Assembly: GCF_003711515.1 (NCBI RefSeq)
Contig: NW_021167079.1
Location: 485,471 to 549,470, forward strand
From: Sodiomyces alkalinus F11
Taxonomy: Eukaryota; Ascomycota; Sordariomycetes; Glomerellales; Plectosphaerellaceae
Length of the DNA stretch: 64,000 nt
Direction: 5' to 3'
The notes under the pieces were generated by a model. It ran no database searches, was not told the DNA's origin, and saw only the letters and a list, made by a program, of their open reading frames with translations. The translations under genes were made by a program, and so were the position numbers. Shown piece after piece: positions 47,101-59,000 of the stretch (within the stretch, counting starts at the first letter, position 1; every line of letters begins with the position of its first letter).

Positions 47101-49703
47101 CTTGGCCTGGTGAGATGTTGTCTTGTCACTTCTTGCAGTCGGTATGGGAAGGGAAGACACGAGGGGAGAAAAGAACGGACTGACAGAAGCTGGTAAGTGA
47201 CTGAAAGTTGACAGAGCCTTTCTACCACCATCCCAGGGGTTGATTCAGGTCGCGGATTTCTCTGGCATATAATTTAAACTGCCGTGTAGGCTGTAGCACC
47301 TTGGATGACCACACAAGGCACGGATAGATATGTCGTTCCTATTTGGTGCGAAGTATCGCGAGAAACCTCTCGCTGCAGACATCGCCCATTTGCCATGGCC
47401 CCAGTTTACTGTATCTAAGTCCAGACCAGATGCTAGTATGTACTTCGCATGTAACTCTGTAGAGACTGAACTAAGTGAAGACGCAGCTGGTGATTATGCA
47501 AGCCGATTGCTCCATGAGCCAGCCCGCTTGCATTCCGCAGTACGGATATCACTCCGTACTTTGAAAAAGGGTTGCAAGTGTACTTTGTAAGTGCGGATCA
47601 CACCAATGATTCCCGGGCCACTTGAAAAAGTCGCCCAATGACACATGTCCTCACTTCTCACCTTTCAAACAACCAGGCGTACCTTATGGAAAGAGGGTAG
47701 GGCGAACGGGAGACGTGTGCCGCAAAAGCCACCGTACTCCGTGATTTGATGGCCTCCCTCCCCTACCTTAGGTCATCGTACCCTTTCCCGTCCAAGCCGA
47801 GCCAGGAATCGATCCGATCTGATAATTCCAGTCCCGCACCCCCCTAGGCAATATCCTGATGGTGGGTAGCCTCTCTAATTTTGCAGCAAAAGACGGGCAA
47901 ACTTGGCTATAACGTATAGTGGATGGCATCTTGCAAACCCAACTGCACCGGTCTCTCCGCCTTGGTGCTTCTGGGCCTGCTACCACCCGTGCGCCTGGTT
48001 GTTGGGAGAATATATGACTGCTACAGCTGTGCAGGACAGTATTCTGGAAAGCAACTGTACCGGGGCTTAACTACCTGGGTACACTGTCACCGAATAGACC
48101 GAACAGGTAGTGTTCGCCAAGAAGGGAAGGGAAGAACAGAAGACGGAGGAGGAGAAAGAAAGAAAGCTGAACGGAGCGGGCCAATCATGGATAGTTCTTC
48201 ATGCCAGGGGGCCTCAGCCCTCAGCATTTTTCTTCTTCTTCTTCCCCGCGTCCCGCTTTTCTTCGATCGTGGTGAAACAAGCGGCTACAAATAAATCCTT
48301 CTGCTGCATCCGACAAGAGCGAGAGAAAGATGACGAACCCAATAGAGAAATATTTGTCGATACATATGCATGGCACGATGTAAGAGTCTCTCTAAGACGT
48401 ACATACCTATATACCAAGGATCTTATACCTACTACCGTACGAAGCCCGTCCTCGCAAGTCATGGTGTCTGGTTTCGGCACGATGCTCTTCATCCAGCAAG
48501 CTAACGCATGCCGATCACATCATAAACGCCCACTTTCCGACTTCGTCTTGGCTCTCTGCGCTTTCGTAGGATCCATCGAGTCCAGCCCGCTTCGGTGTGC
48601 AGAAAGAGACGTTTGAGTGGAGCAGTGATCAAGATGGGCCGTGCCGTGATACCTCGTCGCGTGGGTATCAAGACAAGACAAGACCAGAGACAAGGCAAGA
48701 CAAGACACCTTTCAAAGGTATCCCTGTCACAGAATTACTCGCATCCCATCTCGATCTGTCTCTGCGTTAGACAGTTACACTGTATATGGGGCCCCGGATC
48801 TCAGGCAGCCGAAGAGGATTCACTTGTGACTCAGCGTAAGCGAATGGCGAGAGAAGACCGAGAGACGGCCGGAGGAGTGGATCGCGAAAAGTGCCAAGTA
48901 CGTGCCATTGCAGGGAAACTTCCCGAGTCATGTCAGCGGTGAGATACTAATTACCACGTTGCACCACGTTGCAACGTCGGCTCACTAGACCGACGATGCG
49001 CATAATAAAAAACAACGTATTGGTGGATTCTGGGCTCGTTCAGGAAAAAAGGTGAAGGGTGTGCGTGCTTCTACTTTGACTGAAGATGCTGGATATGCGG
49101 GATAGCCTTCCAGGGTAGCAAGCAGGTGTTCCGTACAGAGCAAGTGTAAATGAAATCGTCCATGACCCAAACGTGGCCACACGATCATCAAAGAAGCCAC
49201 GCTCAGTCCAGAACTATGCGTATAGTTGACGGCATGTCTCCCGATTCCCATCTCCAGAGTCTTCAAGTGAAGGATATTGTGTGTAAATTCAGTCATATCT
49301 AGAAGTGCAACACGGGAAAAAAGGAGACATACATGCCGTTTATAACCAAATCGACCCAGTGATGAATCCATCTGCTGACCAGATCATACACCAAGAGTTC
49401 TTGAACGCATAACAAAAATGCGAATAAAGAAGCCCCATGTTGGGAGGTGAGGCTGGCCTGTCAGACTCGCTCGTCTCTACAAGCTGGCTCGCTGTTTGTC
49501 CTCAATGCAAAACAAGAACGTAGACCTAAACCCGACCATGGCAAAGAATCCTGACAGAAAGCAGCCGATGCGAGTAGCACCCTAAATCTCTGCTGCCTTG
49601 CCAGTGATCCCGCCCGGATGCCATGAGCGCCGCGCTTTTTGTGTTTCTTTTCTTTCTTTCTCCAATTCCCATTCATCGATGTGTTCCGAGACGAAGTCGC
49701 CTT
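44158..49703. other. Gene-poor 5.5-kb tract
   Basis: No gene can be supported. The part next to 44157 probably contains a long, CU-rich leader of the RRM gene (in its sense), including a possible 5' UTR intron from about 44272 to 44171 and the trinucleotide tract at 44838-44888. Palindromic AGGTA/TACGGA-type words recur at 45180-45200, 45640-45690 and 47540-47570. Minus-strand frames at 45969-46499 (opens with a Leu run) and 46530-46757 are noted but unsupported. Imperfect GACAA repeats occur at 48668-48708. Confidence 0.5.
44838..44888. repeat. GAA/GAC/CAA trinucleotide tract
   Basis: Consecutive GAA, then alternating GAC-GAA, then CAA-GAA triplets. On the minus strand (the sense of the RRM gene) this is a CU-rich stretch about 680 bp upstream of its start codon. 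Confidence 0.85.
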
Positions 49704-51958
49704 TTAAGACCAGACATCCTCCTGCAAAAAAAGAGAAAGTAAAGATTAGCCGGGGAAGAAGAAAAGGAGGCATATATGCGACTTGTTGGGACGTACCTGG
49801 TACTGGTTGGAAGCCCTCATGTTCTTGACAATCTCCTCGCCCTTGGCCTCTGACAAGCCACGTTTCTCGGCAATGATTTGTCCGAGGAAAGCGTTGACTT
49901 CACGCGCCATATTAGCGGCATCACCGCAAACGTAGAAGTAGGCCTTCTTCTCAAGCAGCTCGTTGATCTCCGTGGCCCTCTCCTTGAGGCGGTGCTGGAC
50001 ATAAACCTTGTTCTTGCCCTCGCGGGAGAAGGCCGTGATGAGCTCGAACTTGTCGCCCATGGCCTTCTTGTATTCCTAATGGTCCGACGTGGTTAGTCAC
50101 TCCTGACGGAAAAGAAAAGAAGAAAAAGAAAAGAAAAGAAAGCATGTAAAGGTAGCAGGCAACAACAACATACCTCGAATTCAGACCGGTAGACAAAGTC
50201 TTCGGTCGACTTCCGGCAACCATAGAAGAGGATTGTGCGACCGACGTCAATACCATCTTGCGCCTGCTTGGCCCTCTCTTGCAAGAAGCCCCTGAAGGGC
50301 GCAACACCAGTGCCCGGTCCCACCATGATGACGGGCCTCGACGGGTCCGAAGGAAGCTTGAAGTTGGAGTGACGGACATGAACGGGAACGTGGATGCCGT
50401 CGTACTTGTTCCTCGGGCCCATGATCTCGTACGTATGGCCGTACACCTCCGGGTTCGGGTCGCCGTTCTGCTTCTGCTTGAGAGCGTAGAGGTAGTTGGT
50501 GGCGACGCCACGGAACGGGTCATTCCGGCCGGGGAGCTGCTGATTGTCGACAACAGCGGTGATGGAGATCTTCTGCGGCTGCACGAGGGACGATGACGAG
50601 ATGGAGTAGTAACGGGGCTGTAGCTTGTTGAGGCCTTCAATCATGGCGGAGAAGGGGATGGTGGGCCACCTCTCGCCGCCGCTGACCGACTCCAAAAACC
50701 GGGCGATGTTGAGAAGGTGAGCACCCGTCTTGGCGTGGAAATAGTCCTTGTCGCCACCCAGCTTGGTGATCTCTGCCTTGGCAGCCTCCGACGGGGCGAA
50801 CGCGGCCAGCGAGGCGACGAACTGGCGCGACACCGGAGCGCAGATCTCGAGATGATACCGGACGATGGCGTCGTATGTGGTCGGGGTCGGGAAGGGAACC
50901 TTGGCGGTCGGCTCCAGAGCCTTGACGCTGATGACGGCGTGCCTCTTCTCCTTGAGGCCGATGATGTCCAAGAAGCGATCCACCTCGTCGCCGGAGTTGG
51001 TGGGCCAAATGGCGATGTGGTCGCCGGTCTGGTACGAGAGGTTGGATGCACTGATGTCGACTTCCATGTGCAGGCAGTTCCGGTCCTTGACGTTGAAGAG
51101 CTCCTTGGACTCGGCGATGGGCGCGATGTAGGGGTTGTGGGCATTGAAGGGACCCTTGGCCTCGCCTTCGAGGTGCATCTTGTTGGGCTCACCAAGGTAG
51201 ACCTCGGGAGAATCGCGGGTCAGACCGTCGCGTTCGACGATCTCGAAAATAGGCTCGTAGACGGCTTCGCGTTCCTCCAGGCCCATCTTCTCGGCCAGGG
51301 CGGCCCACATGGGCTCCTTCCAGGACAGGAAGTCCTCCTCCATGGTGCCGGCACCGTCGTCACCTTCGCCGGCATCACCGATGCGGTTGGCTCCGAGGCT
51401 CTGGAGAGCCTTGTTCACGTCACGAACGACGGAATTGTAGTGCTCGTAGGTGTTGTTACCGAGGCCGAAGGCGACGTAGTTGAGGTTGCCCAGGGGAGGG
51501 TCGTTGCCCTGGGAGAAGGACACACCCTCGCCGGTGATGAACTCGAAGAACTCGACGGCGTTATCGGTCGGCTCACCCTCACCGTAGGTGGCGAGGACGA
51601 ACATGGCGATCTTGTCGCTAGGGAAGCTGTCGAGATCCTCAAAGTCGTACTCCTCGAGATCGGCGGTCATGGTCTCCAATCCAAACCTGCTCTTGCCTTC
51701 CTTGGCGAGTCTCGACGCGTAATCTTCGGCAGTGCCGGTTTGCGAGCCATAGAAGATGACACAGTTCTTTCCCGACTCCTCCATCTTCTCTACGATATTC
51801 CTCGTCTTTCCGGCCTTGGTGGTGCCATTGGCGGAACCGAAGCCATTGGCGTAGGGGTCCTTTTCAACAGCCCAGAGCTTGCCCTTGCTCAAGTACGCCA
51901 CCGTCCCCAAAAGGATGAGGGAAAGGACAACGATGTCCAGCGTGTCCAGTTGCGCCAT
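49704..51958 (-). CDS. NADPH-cytochrome P450 reductase
   Basis: ER-anchored diflavin reductase passing electrons from NADPH through FAD and FMN to cytochromes P450 (sterol 14-demethylation, secondary metabolism). Exons 51958-50174, 50075-49797 and 49721-49704 total 2,082 nt (693 aa). The N-terminal anchor is DIVVLSLILLGTVAYL (about residues 8-23). The FMN domain has YGSQTGTAEDYASR, ATYGEGEPTDNA and FGLGNNTYEHYN. The FAD domain has RYYSISSSS and the GVATNYL loop. The NADPH domain has GPGTGVAPFRGFLQ, FYGCRKSTEDFVY and YVCGDAANMAREV. The last exon (18 nt) encodes only EDVWS, supplying the conserved near-terminal Trp that stacks on FAD. The length fits the family, and the gene is single-copy in this window. 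Confidence 0.97.
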
Positions 51959-54917
51959 GTCGCCGGTTGTCTCTCGTTTGCGTCTTCTATTTCAGTCGAT
52001 CGCGGAAAGTGAGGGGGCAAAAAAATATTGTGCACGAACGAAAACGCGCTTTGCAAGGCAACGAAATCACCGCGAGGCTGCCAGTACGAAAATGGTGTTG
52101 AGAAGACGTAACACGAGTTGCTGAGGCAGAAGATGAAAATTTGTCGGAAGGTAGGAGGAAGATGTGCCAAAATCCCCAGACACCCAGATAGCCAAATGCC
52201 CAAATGCCGATTCGGAAGCCGGTGAGCTTGATGCACGAGTCACGAGTATATCCGATGCGGAGGATGGGGGTAGGCTGAGGGGGGGGGGGGGCGGAGGCGG
52301 AACCTAAATCACGTTTATTAGTTGGAACGGGGTCCAATCAACGCCAACTACTCCGTAAGCGGGAATAAATGTTCATCTGAACCCGGTTGGTACCTTAGGC
52401 GTTGAAGGAGTGTGGACAACGAAAAGGACTCGTACCTCGTAGAGTTGAAAGGCCTAAATGGTCAAGATCAAGTCGACCAATTCGCCAAGTAGGAAGGCAG
52501 GTGGAAGATAAGGGGGTAGAGAGGCTCGAACGGAACAAAAGAAAAAGTAAGACAAACAAAAAAGTAAAAGTAAAAAAAAGTTTGGGGACCAGGTATGGGT
52601 CGAGAAACAATTTTGAAGGATCCCTCCGGTAGGCACACCGACTGGCAGAGGAAGGAGTGTACGGAGTACTTGCACTGAGTTAGGATTGGCTAGCATGTGG
52701 GGGAGTGTACGGAGCACGGAGCACGTACGAAGTTGGTGGTTGGGGAAATTAAATAAGCACAGAGCACGGGTGTGTGTGTGTGTGTGTGTGTTGTGCGTAT
52801 CGTGTTCCGAGCTTCTAGAATCTCCTCTCGGTATTCTCCCATACCCTGCCCTGAGTGCCCCGCTTCGGAAGTCCAGATGGGAGAGAGAAGACGGAATACC
52901 GAGTCCGAGACAGATTAGACGAGATGGATGTACATAGGTACTTCGTACCGTACGAAGCACGCCCCGAGCTTAGCACGTACAACGTAGGTAACGACGACAA
53001 CTATTCGTTCAGGAGAGCCGGGCAAGGTAAGTGCGTAGCGGAAAAGGAAAAGGGAAAAAAAAAAACGGAAAAAAAGGGAAGAGCAGGGGAACGCAGATGC
53101 AAGAAAGACCGATAATGATGAAATTGACGCCAAGAGGACAGGTGTTCATATGTAGTGTAAAATAAAGGTCTCAAAAATAATAATACAAAATAGTAGAAAA
53201 GGGGTCATTTTGACAAGGCTCCCTCTCACTCTCAGCGACCTCGCCATTCATGTCCCGCCCCCCACAGCTGCACATGCGGGTGACTTGAGTTGGGAACCGC
53301 ACGCATCCACATGGTGGGGGGCAAGTGAAGAAGACGCCTAAAAGGTGGGGGCCGGCACGGGAAAGGACTCCGCCTCCGGCCCGTTACGGACCCTGGCCAT
53401 CGAAGGTGGCCGTCAGGATCTGTGATCTCCTCTGCTGTTTACTCTTCTTTTTATTTTCTTTGATTTTACCGGCATTTAGCATTCGGCGAAGAATCGGACG
53501 AGTTCGGCAAGCTGTGACCGATTCTAGTCCTAACGTCAGATTTTACTGCGTCGTACTTTATATACTTGGAACGGCGAGGCGGGACAGGCTCAAGCGGACA
53601 AGGCCACAAGGGCACAGTGGCGACCCCACGATCGCATATTTATTCCTATAGGGTTAGGTATCAGGGCTTGCGAAATACGTGTCTCTAGTGCTCTTAGCGT
53701 AGACCGTTGGCCTTCGGTATCCGAATACGAGTCTAGTTTATCGTAGGTAGGATCCCATGGGCGGTGGGGTGCCTTGACTTCCGATCGAAGAGGTATCTTC
53801 CGATTCCGTTGGGGATACGGAGGACTGGAACGGAATGTTTCCCCATTGGAAAAACGGAAAGAAAAGAAAGAAAGTCAATCAAAGACCAGTCATCATGTCA
53901 AAGTAATGTGTTCGAGGCAACAATCTGTCCTTTCGACAGGTTGATCCCGTCAACAGATACGCGGCGCTATCAACAGTTAATCGTTCGATCAATAATAGAC
54001 AGGGCAATCCCATACTAAAGTCAGATCAATGCAGAACAAGGCATTCCCGTCAGGAGGAGCGACTCTCAGAGAAACCTATCCGCCTTGCTGCTGGAACTGC
54101 GCCATTGAACAAATGCACCCGCGGTCGCCGAAGAAAAAGAAAACAATAAATGAAAATTTGTATGAGTTTCTGAAATGGGGTTTAGCTGTTAAGCTCCACA
54201 CGTGTATATAAGTACCTACCCAGGAAACGTCCAAGTACCGTAGAAATCATTCTTATTTATTCCCTGGAAAGAAGAAAAGAAAAAAGCAGAAGAAAAAGCA
54301 AATGCACAGCAGAGCCTTGCTAACTTTCCAGCTGAAATTGGTCAATCTCCCCACCTTACACGAATACATCGAGGAGAGGTCGGTGAGCGGGCTGGCACCT
54401 GAACCTCTCAGTTTCTCGCCTGCCATTACGAAGTACCTTAAAAAGTATATTGTTTAATATCCGTATGCGTACTCACTCCGTAATTACATACTGCGTAGTA
54501 CAGATACGCGTCTGGAGTCAGTGCAGCGTACGGACTTGCAGCCGCAACACTGGATGGACCCTTGAATAGGGGTACAGGGGACGTCACCCCCAGTTTGCGT
54601 CCTTCTTCCTGATTGGCCTGTCGCGTGCTCCGCCTAAGCCTAAAACGATCCGTTTCACACTCAGTCTGTTTAGGAGCGCCGGTACCTTGGCTAATTTGTT
54701 AAAAATACCCTGACTAAACGTCACCTCGTGTCTTGCCAACCACAACCCGTTGGATCAACGCCTGCATCCCTCTCCATCTTCAATCTATTACAACAAACGA
54801 AACAATCGACGAAGTAGGCGCCTATCTGGTATCGCTTACTGCCGGTTGCTGGGCGGTAGCGATTTCTCGCATCTCGCATGTCGTAGGACAAACTATGGCA
54901 TTCGGTCCAACGCGACA
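51959..54917. other. Gene-free spacer between divergent CPR and Tao3 genes
   Basis: Holds both promoters. Features include a G13-like run near 52280, A-rich runs at 52540-52580 and 53040-53075, a (GT)n microsatellite at 52770-52791, and palindromes TACGGAGTA (52660) and TACTTCGTA (52939, followed at once by TACGAAG). No open frame here shows coding bias or a domain. Confidence 0.55.
52770..52791. repeat. (GT)11 microsatellite
   Basis: Dinucleotide run in the CPR-Tao3 spacer. Confidence 0.9.
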
Positions 54918-55948
54918 ATGGGTCAGTTCATTTACCTCGTTCCCTCCATTGCACCCCCCCGCGTTTCACGTCTCCGTCTTGCCGTCTCTCTCGACTCGCT
55001 CGCTGTCCCGGATGACGTAGGGACTTTGGGATATAGGCTTGCATGGTTCCGCTGTCGCTTCCTCCTTCGTAGCACCGCATCCCCCATCGACCGACCGGCA
55101 AGGGGAAAGAAAGTGGCCTTGACCTTGACTGACAAAATATTCTTTTTCTGCTTGCATAGTAGCCCCGTCCCAGACACTGCCCGACCATCTCTCGGATCCG
55201 CTCAAGTTCTCTCCACGGTCCGTCACCACCCTCGACGAGGAGGACGAAGAAGAAACGTTCGAGGCCGACTGGGACCGCACCCTGAGGCCCGGCGCGTTGG
55301 ACCAACCGGTACCACCCTCCATTCGCTCCGTCCGTTCCGTTGCCCACTCGCGCGAATCGTCCCTTGAGAAAATCTGCGGCGTGTCCTCCATTTCCTCGAA
55401 TGCCACTGCCAACTCCTCTTCCTCCTCGTTAGCCTCCCCGCGGGGGCTCGGCTCCCAGTCGCGCCAGCCATTCAGCGGCGTCGTTATCGAGAGAGTCGTC
55501 GATCCCAAGAGCGTTTCCTACGGCCACCATCGCAAAACCTCCATTGTCCATGGTATCCAGCATTCCCGCAATGGGAGCCTTGCCAGCGCATCCTCTAGTC
55601 CCCTCAGCCCGCAGATGATCGCTGCGGCTGGTGCTGCTTTTGCGGCCGACCGACCAGATATTCATGCTGTGGCACGACTCGAAGCTGACACCCCTGCCTC
55701 CTCTCGGCCCTCGACTTCACTGTCGGGCGCAACCGTCGTAGCCGGCCCGGGCACCAATGTTTCCGAGAGAGCACCTCTGCCCCTAGACTCTACACCCCAT
55801 TCGGCTACCCAAAGAAGAATCGAACGCATGCATAGCATGGCGAGGCGCGAGGGTGCGCATCATCACACCCACTCGTCCAAACATCACAAGGACGAGCAGC
55901 AGAAGACAGTGGGAGAATATGCGCTGCATGTGCTTTTCACCCAGGTGC

Positions 55949-56000
<52 letters not shown>

Positions 56001-59000
56001 CCCCCCTCCCGGCGCTTTTCCTACCAATTTATGCAGATGCTAACGCTTCAGTTTAGTTTATTGCCCAAGCCGAGGAAAAGCTCAACGATTGCATTACCGT
56101 GCCGTTCGACCCGGAACCTCAAGTCGAGCAAATATGTGGTATTGGCGTGGATCCGGCCTTCGACCAGATTATTGCGGCCCTCGGCCACATTGCGCGGCCT
56201 CGACCGAAACCTCTGATCGACTCGATGATGCTCTGGAGAAAAAGTAAAAGCGACGCCGCCAATGAAGCCCGAAGCCAGCTCCAACAGTCCAAAGCAACCC
56301 TCCCAGGCCCTCTACAACGGAGGAACACAGAGCCCATTCAGTCCGCTTCCGCCGCACCCAACCACGACAATCCTGTAGCGAGTCCCGGGATGTCCTTGGC
56401 GGCCAAACAAGAGTTCGTGGCACACGCCGAGCGCCGATCCACCGTTTCCATATACATCCTCTGCCGCGTATTGCTCGAGGTCATTCGCCAGACCACTCTT
56501 CCCCTTTTGACAGTGGAAATGGAAGAAAAGCTGGAAGGCATCATCTTTGGGCAACTCAAAGTTGCCGATACCGAACAGCTCATGTTCAGCCCACTCAAGC
56601 TTGCCAACTGGAACCTATTCGCGCAGCTGCTGGGCGTCATGAGCGGCATCAACTTCAAGTCCGTCGCCGATAAATTCCTGACCGACATCGACCGGTCCTT
56701 GCAGGAATTGGCGGCGAAAAGCTCCATCGCCCCAGCGGGCCGCGACATCGAGGGCAAAATCGAGTTGGTGCTCGGGGGAATGAAGCATCTCAAGCTGAAG
56801 CTAGCGCCCACGGAGGCGTGGGAGCAATCCTGCGACTTTCTTGTGGCCCTCGGACGGCTATTCAACAGATCGCATGGGCAGAAGGTCAAAACGGCCTTTT
56901 GCCAAGTCATCGATGTCCTTCTGCTCCCTATTGCGGCCAAGGCGAGCGTTCAAGAGCTCTCCCACCCGAAGTGGCCAGAGGCCCTCGCCGCGCTGGGATC
57001 ACGTCCTGCGCAGATGTCCCTGAAGCCGCGACACTGGAGTTTTGCCTTTCCCCTTGCGGTAACCATTCTCTGCGTCTCGACACCCGACTCGTTCAGCTCG
57101 CAATGGATGCAGCTCATCTTGCCCTTGCAGACCAAGATCAAAGATCGATATACCAGACCACTTTGCCTCCAGGTCATCTCTAGGCTTGTGTGGACTTACC
57201 TTTACCGCACCAGCGACAGCCCTGCCAACGCCGCGCGGAAGCTTGACGATGTGATGAAGATCGTTCTACCGCCAACTAGGCGCATCTTGGTCGCATCGGA
57301 TGCGGCCGTTGTTGATCCGCTTCTTCAAATTATCCGCCTCATCGGCTTCAAATATCCCGAGTATTGCTTCAAGAACATCGTCTTCCCCCTCATCCACGCC
57401 GACCTCTTCATGTCCAACAGGGAATCCAAGGTAGAGCAACTGGATCCTGACCGTATTGTCGTGGGTATCCGAGCATTCATGATGATCATTTCGGATTTGG
57501 AACAAGGCGTTCAGGGCCGTCCGCCGTTCCCCGTCTCGTACGCTCCCAATTGGAACACAGAACGTGCGCCCATGTCACCCACCACCGTTGCCTCGCCGCG
57601 GAACGTCCCTCTGCTCACCCCTGCTCTGCCCATTTTCGAGTCCGAGGAGCAGTCGCGTCCGTTCGTGACGGGCCTCCTCAGCGACGGGACTCGCGAGTAC
57701 TATCATCGCTTCTGCGAAGTCCTCGGAAAGATTACCATCCTATGCGACAACACCTTCGGGGGCCAGGCAGCTCTCGATGAGAAGTTTAGCAGCCCGGGGC
57801 CGCCCAAGACGCCCATGACGGAGACGTTCAACTTCTCGCGGCGCGATGATCACCAAACACCGAACGATTCGAAGCAACAGTTCTACGAGCTGCTGCATGT
57901 TGCCGTCCAGGCGCTTCCTCGCTGTCTCTCTCCCGACATACCTTTCAACTCATTGATCAACCTGCTCTGCACTGGTACGGCCCATGTCCAAGGTAATATC
58001 GCTCAGTCGTCGGCCCGATCGTTGAAAGCCATCGCCCGCCAATCTCATGCGCAGCAAGTCACTACGGGGTTCGCCCGCTTCATCTTCAACTTTGACGATC
58101 GGTATTCGACCATGTCCGATGGGGGTATGCTGGGCACGGGTCACATCGAAAGCACGCTGCGGCTATATATCGAGCTGCTGCGAATTTGGATCGAGGAGAT
58201 CAAGCAGAGGACCAGAGACGCTGCAGCAGAAGAAGGCGAGGCGAGCAACATGAGGGGCACGAAGCTCGATTTGTCTAGCGTCTGGGCTGAGGTCGACCAG
58301 GCTGAAGCTCACGGTCTATTCTTCCTCTGCTCCCAGTCTCGCCGGGTGCGCTACTTCGCCATCACCGTGCTCCGGCTCATCAGAGACTTTGACGAGGCAC
58401 TCGGCAAGACAAAGAACGAAGAAAAGGACGGGTTGAGAGTGATCGACGTCTTGGAAAACGACTCAATGCAGGTGATGAGCTTTAAGGATGAACATCTCTC
58501 GGTTGCCGAGAGGAGCAGACTCCAGCGCGGAATGCAAAACAGCAACAACCGGGGAGCGCTCCTCGAGCTTTGCACGAGCGACGTGTCGTACGACACGACC
58601 CTTTGGTTCAAGCTCTTCCCCAACCTCATTCGGATTACCTACGAGAAGTGCCCGTTCACGGTCACTATTGCTCGTGACCTGATATGCAATCGGATACTCC
58701 AGATGTACAAGAGCATAACCGTCCTCTCCGAACCCTCCAGAGGGCTCTATTACGGCAGCGATTCGGGCGGTGGACGGATGAGTGGCCGCGCCCCGACGGC
58801 ACAGCCAGAAGTCCTAATAGAGCAGTGGAAGTTGTATCTCATCTTTGCCTGTACAACCCTGACCGACACGGGGACTCAAATCACCACCCCGGTCCAGGCC
58901 TCGCAGACGCCGCACGGTGGCAGGACGTCCAAGTCGGGCAGCACCGAGACGGTTGTTTCGGCCCGGCTCCTCTTCAAGTACCTTATTCCCCTCCTGTCGG

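Noticed and set aside
50717..52012. 431-codon antisense frame opposite CPR
   Set aside because: Complement of a clearly coding, biased gene; no recognisable domain.
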